DNA from: Dehalococcoides mccartyi
Lineage (GTDB): Bacteria > Chloroflexota > Dehalococcoidia > UBA2979
Direction: 5' to 3'
DNA: 20,042 nt
NCBI GenBank assembly: GCA_945888895.1
Contig: CAMDAY010000010.1
Span: forward strand, 1 to 20,042
Shown here: piece after piece, positions 6,814 to 13,864 of the stretch
How positions within the stretch are numbered: position 1 is the stretch's first letter
How the letters are laid out: every line of letters begins with the position of its first letter
Made by a program: the position numbers and the translations under genes
The notes under the pieces: generated by a model
The model's input: the letters and a program-made list of their open reading frames with translations, nothing else
The model's database searches: none
What the model was told of the DNA's origin: nothing

Positions 6814-6845
6814 ATCATAGGTCGGCGCATACCCCGGAGGGGAAT
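6814..6845 (-). promoter_or_regulatory. iscS promoter box and adjoining inverted repeat
   Basis: TATGAT (minus strand, 6814-6819) ends six bases before the iscS ATG. Just upstream is an imperfect palindrome, ATACCCC-GGA-GGGGAAT (6829-6845, 6 of 7 pairs), placed where a -35 box would be. It is a candidate operator for the divergent SufR-like repressor; this is inference from position only. Confidence 0.45.
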
Positions 6846-6890
6846 GGCGAGTTCTGCACGTATTGCGCTCCTAAAGGACATAAACGATGC

Positions 6891-6896
6891 TAACCT
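6891..6896 (+). promoter_or_regulatory. TANNNT box directly before the sufR-like start
   Basis: TAACCT, then exactly six bases (AGCCGC), then the ATG at 6903. There is no ribosome-binding site, so transcription is likely to begin at the start codon itself. No good -35 hexamer is visible. Confidence 0.5.
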
Positions 6897-6902
6897 AGCC
6901 GC

Positions 6903-7553
6903 ATGCACGCACACGTTGACGGCACCCGCGAGGAGATCCTCGCCATCCTCCGCCGGCGCGAACGCGTCGGGGTCGAGGATCTGGCCGCCGAGCTCGGCCT
7001 TGCCGGCGCTACGGTGCGTCGCCACCTCGATGTCCTCCAGCGCGACAACTACGTCTCCGTCACGCAGGTGCGAGGGCACACCGGGCGGCCTCGGCACCTG
7101 TTCGAGCTGACCGAGGCGGGCGCCGACCTGTTTCCCCATCACTACGTCCGGCTCACGCAGCGGCTCTTGGGCGAGATCGTCGGCCTCGACGCCTCCGAAA
7201 CGGCGGGGCGGTCGGGCGGGGACATCGCTGCGCTGGTATTCGAGAAAATGGCGGACGGCCTCGCGACGGAGTACGCGCCGATGATCACGGGCGACACGCT
7301 TGAGGCGCGCGTCCGGTCCGCCGTGCGTCTCATCGGCGAGGAGGGCATCGACTTCGAGGTCCTGCCTCGCGACGGCGTGGTGCGCCTGCTCGGCCGAGGC
7401 TGCCCCTGCACGCGCTTGACCGGCGGCAAGGTGGGATCGTGCGACCACGACCGCCAGATGCTGGAGCGCCTCCTCGGCGCGCGGGTGGAATCCCTTCCTG
7501 CCGCCGAGGTGCCGCACGACTTCCATTGCGGCTACCTCGTCACCCCTGCCTGA
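6903..7553 (+). CDS. SufR-like Fe-S-binding transcriptional repressor
   Basis: A 216-residue winged-helix regulator. The N-terminal DNA-binding domain spans about residues 8-65 (TREEILAILRRRERVGVEDLAAELGLAGATVRRHLDVLQRDNYVS). The C-terminal half carries four cysteines, Cys167, Cys169, Cys180 and Cys209, in GCPCTRL, GSCDHD and FHCGYLV. This plan, a DeoR/ArsR-like helix-turn-helix plus C-terminal Fe-S-ligand cysteines, is that of SufR, which represses Fe-S assembly genes while it holds a cluster. Its position, divergent from iscS across a 95-base gap and upstream of an A-type carrier, fits control of both arms. It is probably leaderless (TAACCT six bases before the ATG). The exact cluster type is unknown; other members of this broad family sense other ligands. 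Confidence 0.85.
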   Translation: MHAHVDGTREEILAILRRRERVGVEDLAAELGLAGATVRRHLDVLQRDNYVSVTQVRGHTGRPRHLFELTEAGADLFPHHYVRLTQRLLGEIVGLDASETAGRSGGDIAALVFEKMADGLATEYAPMITGDTLEARVRSAVRLIGEEGIDFEVLPRDGVVRLLGRGCPCTRLTGGKVGSCDHDRQMLERLLGARVESLPAAEVPHDFHCGYLVTPA

Positions 7554-7879
7554 TGGACAGCCTGACGGTCTTCGGGGCGGCTTCCGTCTCGATCATGCTG
7601 CTCTGCTCTGCCCTCGAAGCGCGGTCGCCATGGTTCGTGCTGGCGTTCGCCGGGGCGTGCCTCGCGTCCTCGGCGTACGGGTTCCTGCAGGGTGCGTGGC
7701 CGTTCGGGGTCGTCGAGGCGATCTGGTCCGCGGTGGCGCTGCGCCGCTGGTGGCTTGTTTCGTCGGGCTCATGCGCGGGATACCCGCGCTCGCTCGATCC
7801 AGACCTGCGGGCTTCGCGGCGTGCGATGAGGGTGCCCACCGACCCCTGTAGCAGCGGTGGCCCGCCCCGCGTATCATGA
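7553..7879 (+). CDS. Small membrane protein, conserved hypothetical
   Basis: The ATG overlaps the preceding stop codon (TGATG at 7551-7555), so translation is probably coupled to the SufR-like gene. The 108-residue product has two or three membrane segments in its first 65 residues (SLTVFGAASVSIMLLCSALE, WFVLAFAGACLASSAYGFL, WPFGVVEAIWSAVALRRW). This half looks like a short hypothetical membrane protein seen in many bacteria, generally ending soon after ALRRW. The last 40 residues (LVSSGSCAGYP to PPRVS) look random and may be read-through after a lost stop. Function unknown. Confidence 0.65.
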   Translation: MDSLTVFGAASVSIMLLCSALEARSPWFVLAFAGACLASSAYGFLQGAWPFGVVEAIWSAVALRRWWLVSSGSCAGYPRSLDPDLRASRRAMRVPTDPCSSGGPPRVS

Positions 7880-7904
7880 GAAGCGACGCAGATACCACGG
7901 TGGC

Positions 7905-8378
7905 ATGAGCCATCTTGAACGGATCGAGGACGAGATGACACTTGCCGGCATGGGCGCGCCGATTTCCAGCACGCCGGGCTCCAACAACGTGGCGTTCAAG
8001 ATTCCGAGCCTTCAGGCGACCGTGACGGTCACCGAGCGCGCCGCCGTGAAGGCGCATTCGCTCCTCGCGGCGAAGGGGCACCCGGACGGGATGCTCCGCG
8101 TGTTCGTCGTCGGTGGTGGCTGCTCCGGATACCAGTACGGCATGGCGATCGCCGCCAACGCCGAGGCTGAAGACCAGGTCATCGAGGCCGAGGGTGGCGT
8201 CCGCGTCGTCGTCGACCGCGACTCGATCCCGATGATCAGCGGCGCGGAGATCGACTACGTGGAGGACCTGATGAAGTCGGGCTTCACGATCTACAACCCG
8301 AACGCGACCTCCTCCTGCGCGTGCGGCTCGTCCTTCCAGACGGCCGACGGCAGCGGCGCACCGCGCGCCTGCAACTAG
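7905..8378 (+). CDS. A-type iron-sulfur carrier (IscA/ErpA/HesB family)
   Basis: Carries and delivers assembled Fe-S clusters to target proteins in the cytoplasm. The 157-residue protein has the three conserved cysteines: Cys73 in GGGCSGYQYG, and Cys138 and Cys140 in SSCACGSSF. The A-type core covers about residues 38-145. About 35 residues precede the core, longer than typical IscA. The start at ATG 7905 (MSHLERIEDE) is preferred over an in-frame GTG at 7857 that would add a basic, unlike stretch; no clear ribosome-binding site precedes it, and TATCAT at 7872-7877 may be its -10 box. It lies in line with the SufR-like regulator and is closed by the terminator at 8401. Which A-type subtype it is cannot be decided by eye. 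Confidence 0.95.
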   Translation: MSHLERIEDEMTLAGMGAPISSTPGSNNVAFKIPSLQATVTVTERAAVKAHSLLAAKGHPDGMLRVFVVGGGCSGYQYGMAIAANAEAEDQVIEAEGGVRVVVDRDSIPMISGAEIDYVEDLMKSGFTIYNPNATSSCACGSSFQTADGSGAPRACN

Positions 8379-8400
8379 CGGGCGGTCAACGCACGACTCG

Positions 8401-8430
8401 AACGGCCCCGCGCGAGCGGGGCCGTTTGCT
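8401..8430 (+). terminator. Rho-independent terminator after the A-type carrier gene
   Basis: Perfect 11-bp stem AACGGCCCCGC, loop GCGA, GCGGGGCCGTT, followed by TGCTT. It lies 22 bases after the stop codon and isolates the Fe-S locus from the EVE gene. Confidence 0.9.
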
Positions 8431-8457
8431 TGAGGACCTGATCTCGAGGAGCAGCAG

Positions 8458-8901
8458 ATGCAGGCATGGATCAACGTCGGCTCGGTCGACAACTTCGAGG
8501 TGCTGCGGGAGCGCGGCTTCGACCTCTCGCCGTTCAAGGCGTCGCGCGAGAAGCAGTCGTCCGAGATGCGTCCCGGCGACCGCATCGTCTACTACCTGAC
8601 GAAGGACGTGCTCTTCGGCGGCGTCGTCGAGGTCACCGGCGAGATGTTCGAGAATACGAGCGATCTCGGCCTGCGCTCGGACGGCAAGCCCGGCGAAGAC
8701 TATCCGTATCGCATCGCCACGAAGCCGGTCGTGATCGCGAAGCCGGGCAACGCGATCGACGTGCGCGAGATCACCGATCTGCTGGAGAAGACGCGCAAGT
8801 TCGGCCCGAAGAAGCTGGGCATGTGCTTCCGCGGCAACCTGCACAAGATCTCGGAAGGCGACCTGAAGACGATAGAGGGCTTGCTGAAACAGCGCGCCTA
8901 G
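8458..8901 (+). CDS. EVE-domain protein (PUA-like fold)
   Basis: A 147-residue, single-domain EVE protein. EVE domains are PUA-superfamily folds that bind modified bases in nucleic acids; single-domain bacterial members are common but mostly without a proven target. Visible family features are the N-terminal AWINVGSVDNFEVLRERGF, then PGDRIVYYLTKDVLFGGVVEVTG, and a C-terminal FRGNLHKISEGDLKTIEG. Length is normal for the family. GAGGAG lies six bases before the ATG, making the start secure. It opens a plus-strand run of five closely spaced genes. No restriction or methylation genes flank it, so there is no context pointing to defence. Confidence 0.9.
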   Translation: MQAWINVGSVDNFEVLRERGFDLSPFKASREKQSSEMRPGDRIVYYLTKDVLFGGVVEVTGEMFENTSDLGLRSDGKPGEDYPYRIATKPVVIAKPGNAIDVREITDLLEKTRKFGPKKLGMCFRGNLHKISEGDLKTIEGLLKQRA

Positions 8902-8927
8902 TTCGCTGTCCAGACGGGGGAGTCCCG

Positions 8928-9335
8928 ATGCAAGAGCACGCGCCACCTCGACGGCTCACGCGTAGCGCCGACCGCAAGATCGGCGGGGTCTGCGGCGGCA
9001 TCGCCGAGTACTTCGGCGTTGACCCGACGATCGTGCGCATCGGGTTCATCGTGCTGGCGATCGTGACCATCGGGCCGGGTGGGCTGCTGGCGTACGGGAT
9101 CCTGTGGGCGATCATGCCCGCGCCCGACCCCAACGCGCCTGCCTCGAACGCGCCGCCGGCCAACGGTGCGCTGCTGCTGGGGATCATCCTCGTGGTGATC
9201 GGGGTGGCCGCTGCCTTCCAGGGCCTGCAGCTCCTGTGGTGGATGACCTCTGGCATCATGCGCGTGGGCTGGCCCGTCGCTCTCATCGCCGCGGGTGTCG
9301 TCATCGTGCTCGCCGCCCGCCGAGGCAACCAGTAG
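8928..9335 (+). CDS. PspC-domain membrane protein
   Basis: A 135-residue inner-membrane protein. A PspC domain occupies residues 8-63 (RRLTRSADRKIGGVCGGIAEYFGVDPTIVR, then a membrane segment ending YGILWAIMP). Two further hydrophobic segments follow (NGALLLGIILVVIGVAAAF and GWPVALIAAGVVIVLAARR). PspC proteins take part in envelope-stress responses, but this short form with extra helices has no pspA/pspF partner nearby. GGGGGAG six or so bases upstream supports ATG 8928. Spacing from the EVE gene is 26 bases and to the DinB gene 23, consistent with an operon. Confidence 0.9.
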   Translation: MQEHAPPRRLTRSADRKIGGVCGGIAEYFGVDPTIVRIGFIVLAIVTIGPGGLLAYGILWAIMPAPDPNAPASNAPPANGALLLGIILVVIGVAAAFQGLQLLWWMTSGIMRVGWPVALIAAGVVIVLAARRGNQ

Positions 9336-9358
9336 CGCCGCAAGATCGCGAGGCTTCC

Positions 9359-9898
9359 GTGACTGATGCCCCCACCCTGAACGTCGCCGCCGTCTGCGCC
9401 GAGCTTGTCGACCGGACGCTCGCGCACTGCATTCGCAGCATCGAGGGACTGAGCGAGGAGGAGATGCACCACATCCCCTACGCGACGGCGAACTCGATTG
9501 GGTTCAACGTCTGGCACGTCGCGCGCACCATCGACAACGTCCTCTTCTTCGTCTTCGACCGCGAGACGCCGCTCTGGCTCCAGCAGGGCTTCAACGACCG
9601 CTTCGACCTCCCGAAGGTCGCGCAGGGCACGGGCATGAGCACCGAGGAGGCACAGGCGCTGCACTTCCCGGAGCCCGCGCTGTTCAAGGAGTACCTGGAC
9701 GCGCTCCGCGTCGCCTGCCGCGCCCGGCTCGAGGCGGCGACGGACGAGTACTTCGCGGGGGTCGTGCTGCTGAAGCCGTGGGGCGAGCGGTCGCGGCTCG
9801 ACCACCTCGGTCAGGTGCTGATCGCACACGGCAATCAGCACCTCGGCATGGTGTCGACGGCGCGTGCGCTACTCGGCCACGGCGACCTGGGTTTCTAA
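9359..9898 (+). CDS. DinB-family protein
   Basis: A 179-residue four-helix-bundle protein of the DinB/YfiT-like superfamily, whose members are metal-dependent and include thiol (bacillithiol, mycothiol) transferases. The metal triad can be placed: His53 in NVWHVARTIDN, and the HxxxH pair His157/His161 in AHGNQHLGM. GTG 9359 is preceded by GAGG at eight bases. The product is most likely a cytosolic thiol-dependent transferase or hydrolase, but the substrate is unknown. A second, degenerate DinB-like gene is encoded on the other strand at 13164. Confidence 0.88.
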   Translation: MTDAPTLNVAAVCAELVDRTLAHCIRSIEGLSEEEMHHIPYATANSIGFNVWHVARTIDNVLFFVFDRETPLWLQQGFNDRFDLPKVAQGTGMSTEEAQALHFPEPALFKEYLDALRVACRARLEAATDEYFAGVVLLKPWGERSRLDHLGQVLIAHGNQHLGMVSTARALLGHGDLGF

Positions 9899-9911
9899 CT
9901 CGCTGCCCACG

Positions 9912-10403
9912 TTGGAGATTCGCCGCCTGCGCGCCGACGAGGGCCTCGCCTACCGCGCGGTGCGACTGCGCGCGCTGGAACTGGAGCCCGAGGCATACGG
10001 GCAGACGCTTGCCGAGGCACTCGCCGACCCGGAACAGCTCTGGCACGACCTCGCCGCCTCCGTCGCCGACGAGGGCAACCCGCGCGCGCTGTTCGTCCTC
10101 GACCGTGGTGATGGCACGCTGGGCGGGACGCTGTACGGCGCCGTCAGCCCGACGCCGCCGCACTTCGGGAGCCTCGGCGCGATGTGGGTCGATGCCGATC
10201 TGCGTTCTGCCGGTTGGGCGGACGAGCTGATGGATGCGGCGTGCGGCTGGGCGTCGCGGTGGGGCGCTCCCGGCGTGACGCTGTGGCTCGCGCCGGGCAA
10301 CGAGCGCGCGTGGCGGTTCTATCAGCGGCACGGTTTCCAGCCCACCGGTAACCTCGCCCCGGCGCAGGTCGGCGAGGCGATGGAGTTGTACCGCGATCTG
10401 TAG
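9912..10403 (+). CDS. GNAT-family N-acetyltransferase
   Basis: Transfers an acetyl group from acetyl-CoA to an unknown amine. The start is uncertain. TTG 9912 begins at LEIRRLRADEG, where GNAT homology normally begins (163 aa); a GTG at 9864 inside the preceding gene would add 16 residues unlike the family. The central strand and the acetyl-CoA loop are visible in GAMWVDADLRSAGWADELM (R-x-x-G-W-A), followed by a late ERAWRFYQRHGFQPTG, the usual C-terminal GNAT motif. It follows the DinB gene after 13 bases, so both are probably on one transcript. Substrate not predictable from sequence. Confidence 0.9.
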   Translation: MEIRRLRADEGLAYRAVRLRALELEPEAYGQTLAEALADPEQLWHDLAASVADEGNPRALFVLDRGDGTLGGTLYGAVSPTPPHFGSLGAMWVDADLRSAGWADELMDAACGWASRWGAPGVTLWLAPGNERAWRFYQRHGFQPTGNLAPAQVGEAMELYRDL

Positions 10404-10503
10404 GGCGGGCGTCGAGGCTGCACGGTGCGCGAGTGTTACGCTCGATCTGCGATGTGGACGCGTTTCGGAGCGGAGTTGCGCCGCTGGACTGACGAGGATT
10501 CGC

Positions 10504-12381
10504 GTGATCGATAGCGGGCCCTTCCACTTCTCCCCGCGCCCTAATCGCGCCGAGGCCATCCCTTGGATGGAGTGGAGCGACGACGCCTTCGAACGCGCAC
10601 GCCGCGACGATCTCCCCGTCCTGCTCTCGATCTCCGGCACGTGGTGCCACTGGTGCCACGTCATGGACGAGACGACGTACTCCGATGAGCGCGTGATCGA
10701 GCTGATCACGCGCCGCTTCATCGCGATCCGCGTCGACACCGATGAGCGCCCCGACATCAACGCGCGCTACAACGCCGGCGGCTGGCCGACGACAGCGTTC
10801 CTGACCTCGGACGGGGATGTGATCGCCAAGACGACGTACCTCGATTCCGACCAGATGCTCGAGGCGCTGACCGGCGTGCAGGAGTCGTGGCTGGTGAACC
10901 GCGACGGCATCACGAACCAGATCGACACCGCGCGGGCGATGCGCGAGGCGGAGCGAGTGGCTGAGGCTGGCCGCCGCACCGCGGGATCGCTGACGCCCTC
11001 GATCCTCGACGTCGCGCTCGACATCCTCGAAGAGGCGTACGACGACGAGCGGCGCGGCTTCCGCGAGCCCCTGCGCCCGACCGAGTGGAACGACCCCGTC
11101 GAGCGCACGCCGGACGAGACGCGCGCGCGGCTGCGCTTCCCGCACGCCGACGCCCTTCGTCTCTGGCGCTACGCCCACCACCGCCGCGAGACGCCCGAGG
11201 TCCTCGAACGCGCCGTGGCCACGCTCGACGCGATGGTCACCGGCGGGCTGTACGACGCGATCGATGGCGGCTTCTATCGCTACGCGACGCAACCAGACTG
11301 GTCGCGCCCGCACGTCGAGAAGCTCGCCGCTGACCAGGGCGCGATCCTCCTTGCGATCGCCGAGGTCGCGCTGTCCGAGGAAGACGCGATGGATCGGCTG
11401 CGCGAGCCGGTGGAGCAGACCGTCGCGTACATTCGCGCGACCTTCAGCAACTCGCTGGGCGGCATCACCAACGCGCAGGACGCCGACGAGGGCTACGCCG
11501 CGCTGCCGGACGCCGTCGCCCGGTCGCTGGTGCCGATGCCCGTCGTCGACCAGCGCGTGTTCGCCGCCTCGTGCGCGATCGCCGCGCGCGGCCTGATCGC
11601 CGCGGGCGTCGCCTTCGACCGGCGCGACTGGACGGAGCTCGGCCTGCGCGCCGTGGACTTCCTCGTCGCGCACATGCGCGCGGGCGAGGCGGGCATGTAC
11701 CACGCATGGGACGGTGGCGCGCAGTTCCTCGGCCTGCTCGGCGACCAGGCGCACTCGATGCTCGCCTTCCTCCACGCATACGAGGTCAGCGGGCTCGAGG
11801 GCTACCTCGACGCCGCCCGTGCGCTGGCGCGCGCGTTGCAGCGCGACTGGCGCGAGCCGGGCCGCGGCTTCTGGGACACGGCAGCCGGTCACGACGACAC
11901 CGCGCTCCTCGCCGAGCCGCTGATGCCGGTCGCCGAGAATGTCGCCGTCGCCGAGGCGTTCCTCTGGCTCGGCCGCCTCACGCACGACGAGCGCCACCTG
12001 CAGGTCGCCCTCGAGACGTTGAGCGGCTTTGCGAGCGGCCTCGAGGCGCGCGGTCTGGCGATCGCGGACTTCGCGCGCGTCGTGGACCGGCTGCTGAGCG
12101 CGGAGCCGGAGTTCAAGATCGTGGCGGAGTGGCCCTCGGGCGAACCGGACCGCGTCGCCGACCCGCTCCTCCGCGAGGCGCTCCGCCTGCCGCTGGCCGC
12201 GCGCACCGTGCAGCGCCTGTCGCTGCCGCAGGACGACCTGCTGATGCGCCAGCTCGACCTGCCGCTCGACCGCACCCGCGTCGCCTACGTCTGCGTCGGC
12301 TCGGTCTGCTCGGCCCCCGTCACGCAGCCCGAAGCCCTGCTCCCCGCCGTCGAGGCCGCGAGCGCCGCGCCTACCTGGTAG
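10504..12381 (+). CDS. Thioredoxin-domain protein with DUF255 and six-hairpin region (YyaL/SPATA20-like)
   Basis: A 625-residue protein. The N-terminal DUF255 thioredoxin-like domain (about residues 5-160) contains the pair Cys48/Cys51 in SGTWCHWCHVMDETTYSD and the following RPDINARYNAGGWPTTAF. The remainder is an (alpha/alpha)-barrel, like N-acylglucosamine epimerases, with motifs such as GGLYDAIDGGFYRYATQPDWSRPHVEKL and WDGGAQFLGLLGDQAHSMLAFL. Known relatives (bacterial YyaL, mammalian SPATA20) have no settled biochemical role. At 625 residues it is slightly shorter than many relatives, and the segment after GGWP is condensed (lacking the common PxGGTYFP box; it reads TYLD instead). GTG 10504 has GAGG six bases upstream. 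It converges on the lipoprotein gene with only three bases between the two stops. Confidence 0.92.
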   Translation: MIDSGPFHFSPRPNRAEAIPWMEWSDDAFERARRDDLPVLLSISGTWCHWCHVMDETTYSDERVIELITRRFIAIRVDTDERPDINARYNAGGWPTTAFLTSDGDVIAKTTYLDSDQMLEALTGVQESWLVNRDGITNQIDTARAMREAERVAEAGRRTAGSLTPSILDVALDILEEAYDDERRGFREPLRPTEWNDPVERTPDETRARLRFPHADALRLWRYAHHRRETPEVLERAVATLDAMVTGGLYDAIDGGFYRYATQPDWSRPHVEKLAADQGAILLAIAEVALSEEDAMDRLREPVEQTVAYIRATFSNSLGGITNAQDADEGYAALPDAVARSLVPMPVVDQRVFAASCAIAARGLIAAGVAFDRRDWTELGLRAVDFLVAHMRAGEAGMYHAWDGGAQFLGLLGDQAHSMLAFLHAYEVSGLEGYLDAARALARALQRDWREPGRGFWDTAAGHDDTALLAEPLMPVAENVAVAEAFLWLGRLTHDERHLQVALETLSGFASGLEARGLAIADFARVVDRLLSAEPEFKIVAEWPSGEPDRVADPLLREALRLPLAARTVQRLSLPQDDLLMRQLDLPLDRTRVAYVCVGSVCSAPVTQPEALLPAVEAASAAPTW

Positions 12382-12384
12382 CGG

Positions 12385-13125
12385 CTAGGGCGGCCAGACG
12401 ATCGGCGTGCCGTCGCCGCCAAAGAACTGCAAGCAACGCGGTGCGCCGATGGCGATGCTTTGGATGACGCCCCGATCGTCTACTTCGAACGCCCAACCGC
12501 TATTGAATATCCCGCTGCGTTGTGTTGTCAGGATGAGGGTGTAGGACGGCGGATTCGTCTGCGTTCGATAAACGCCTACGCGATACATCGATCCGCGCGA
12601 GAGCACTTGCTCAGCCCACTCCGTCCCGGTGATGTAGCTGTGCCGGGTATCGGGAGCCGGACGTGACTCGATCACGTTCACCCACGTTGTGTCGGCGGGG
12701 CACGCACCAGCGATCAGCACCGGCACCGGCGTTCCCAGAGGCATGTCGAAACGGCACGTTGGCGCTTCGTTCGCAGACGCGCTGCTTGGTGTGTGACAGG
12801 GCTTCAACTGACCAGTCAGATAGGGAGCGACCGCGTTCGCGTTCGCGTCCCCAGCGGTGAGTGCTGCGACGATGGTGTCGATATGCGCGATGCCGCTCTT
12901 GGGCGCGACATTCCAGATGCCCAAACGTGGCGCTACGGGCGTCGGCGATGCGGTCGGCGTGGCGATCGTCGGGGATGCCGTTGCGCTCGCCGTGGGGGCA
13001 GGGGTGCTCGATGTGGTCGCAGTCTGTTCGGCAGAATTGATCGGCCGATGCGTGTCAGTCCCACCGCATGATGCGGCGAGCGCTGCTGTAAGCAACACAA
13101 GCAGACTGACGAACGAATGCTTCAC
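12385..13125 (-). CDS. Secreted lipoprotein with Ser/Thr/Pro-rich linker, unknown function
   Basis: A 246-residue lipoprotein. A signal peptide (VSLLVLLTAALAA) leads to a lipobox LAASC with lipidated Cys20. Residues 21-66 form a low-complexity linker rich in Thr, Ala, Ser and Pro (for example TASATASPTIATPTASPT), as in many Chloroflexota exported proteins. The C-terminal 180 residues form an unrecognised domain with an acyl-like pattern of beta strands, four cysteines (in KPCH, PTCRF, GACP, PRCLQ) and several aromatic residues; two disulfides are possible. The GTG start (13125) lies exactly six bases after TAGAGT on the minus strand, suggesting a leaderless transcript. Function unknown. Confidence 0.85.
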   Translation of the reverse strand: MKHSFVSLLVLLTAALAASCGGTDTHRPINSAEQTATTSSTPAPTASATASPTIATPTASPTPVAPRLGIWNVAPKSGIAHIDTIVAALTAGDANANAVAPYLTGQLKPCHTPSSASANEAPTCRFDMPLGTPVPVLIAGACPADTTWVNVIESRPAPDTRHSYITGTEWAEQVLSRGSMYRVGVYRTQTNPPSYTLILTTQRSGIFNSGWAFEVDDRGVIQSIAIGAPRCLQFFGGDGTPIVWPP

Positions 13126-13131
13126 GCGCCG

Positions 13132-13137
13132 ACTCTA
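13132..13137 (-). promoter_or_regulatory. TANNNT box directly before the lipoprotein start
   Basis: TAGAGT on the minus strand, followed by CGGCGC and then GTG at 13125. It has the same six-base spacing as upstream of iscS and the sufR-like gene, with no ribosome-binding site. Confidence 0.45.
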
Positions 13138-13163
13138 ACGCGCTTACGAACGCCTCGTCGTGG

Positions 13164-13694
13164 CTAGGGCTCGGCGAGGCCGGTGACCTGCTCGCGGCCG
13201 GCGCGGAGCGCGTCGTGAATGCGCTGGATGCGCCACATCGCGTCGAGGTCGCGTTCGTTCATCTCCTGCACGAACTGGAGTACGGGCAGCTCGCCGCGGA
13301 AGGGGTGGATGCCGACGTGGTTCCACGCGGTGCCCGCGCTCTCCAGCAGCCAGGTCGTCTCTTCGCGGAGCGTGGCGAAGTCCCACAGCAGATCGGCGGC
13401 GTCGGCGTCGCGGTAGGCGCCGTCGTCCACGAGGTCCATCGCGTGACGGTCGGCGATCCTCGACCCGTCCACGCGCAGCATCGCCTCCAGGGCGGCGAGG
13501 TCCTCGCGCTCGCTGTCGCGGAGGAAGGCGATGATCTCGGTGACGGTCCAGTCCTCGCCGGGGGCGAGGCGACCGAGCTCGCGGTCGTCCATGCGGGAGG
13601 CGAGCCGCGTGATGCGGTGGCCGATCTCGCGCAGCGCCTTCACCAGGTAGCGGCGATGATCCCCGTAGTGCGCGGCGACGTACTGCTGCGGCAT
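13164..13694 (-). CDS. DinB-like protein lacking the metal-binding histidines
   Basis: A 176-residue helical protein. Its helix pattern matches the DinB superfamily: HYGDHRRYLVKALREIGHRI, WTVTEIIAFLRDSEREDLAALEAML, WNHVGIHPFRGELPVLQFVQEMNERDLDAMWRI. Positions that normally provide the histidine triad are replaced: the second helix has FLRDSE where HL is expected, and the last has NERDLDAM rather than H-x3-H. It is therefore unlikely to be a metal-dependent transferase, and may be a structural or regulatory homologue. ATG 13694 is the most likely start, though no ribosome-binding site is visible and in-frame starts occur upstream. It lies 38 bases before the lipoprotein gene on the same strand. 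Confidence 0.8.
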   Translation of the reverse strand: MPQQYVAAHYGDHRRYLVKALREIGHRITRLASRMDDRELGRLAPGEDWTVTEIIAFLRDSEREDLAALEAMLRVDGSRIADRHAMDLVDDGAYRDADAADLLWDFATLREETTWLLESAGTAWNHVGIHPFRGELPVLQFVQEMNERDLDAMWRIQRIHDALRAGREQVTGLAEP

Positions 13695-13749
13695 GCCGTC
13701 ATGGTGGCACAGCACCCGCCGAATGCCCACTCCCGGTGGCGCTGCAGAG

Positions 13750-13788
13750 CCCCCCACCCCAGCCCTCCCCCACGAGGGAGGAGGGGGC
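13750..13788 (-). repeat. GC-rich palindromic repeat, copy B
   Basis: On the minus strand the order is CCCCCTCCTCCCTC, a short loop GTG, GGGGAGGGCTGGGGTGGGGGG, the same plan as copies A2, A3 and C, here in reverse orientation in the gap between the divergent genes at 13694 and 13865. Confidence 0.75.
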
Positions 13789-13864
13789 CAGAGTCGAGGA
13801 GCCTCGACCGTCGGGGTAGAGGCCCCGCGTTGACCGAGCAATCCGCTCCGCCGACGATGGCCGG

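Noticed and set aside
5524..7110. 528-codon open frame opposite iscS (plus strand)
   Set aside because: Antisense to a gene with catalytic residues in place; composition is Arg/Ala/Asp-rich with no motif.
8458..8901. EVE protein as part of a restriction or modified-base defence system
   Set aside because: It is a common single-domain form and its neighbours (PspC, DinB, GNAT) do not include nucleases, methyltransferases or helicases.
10144..11997. 617-codon open frame opposite the thioredoxin-domain gene (minus strand)
   Set aside because: Runs over both the GNAT and DUF255 genes; no motif, typical GC-rich shadow.
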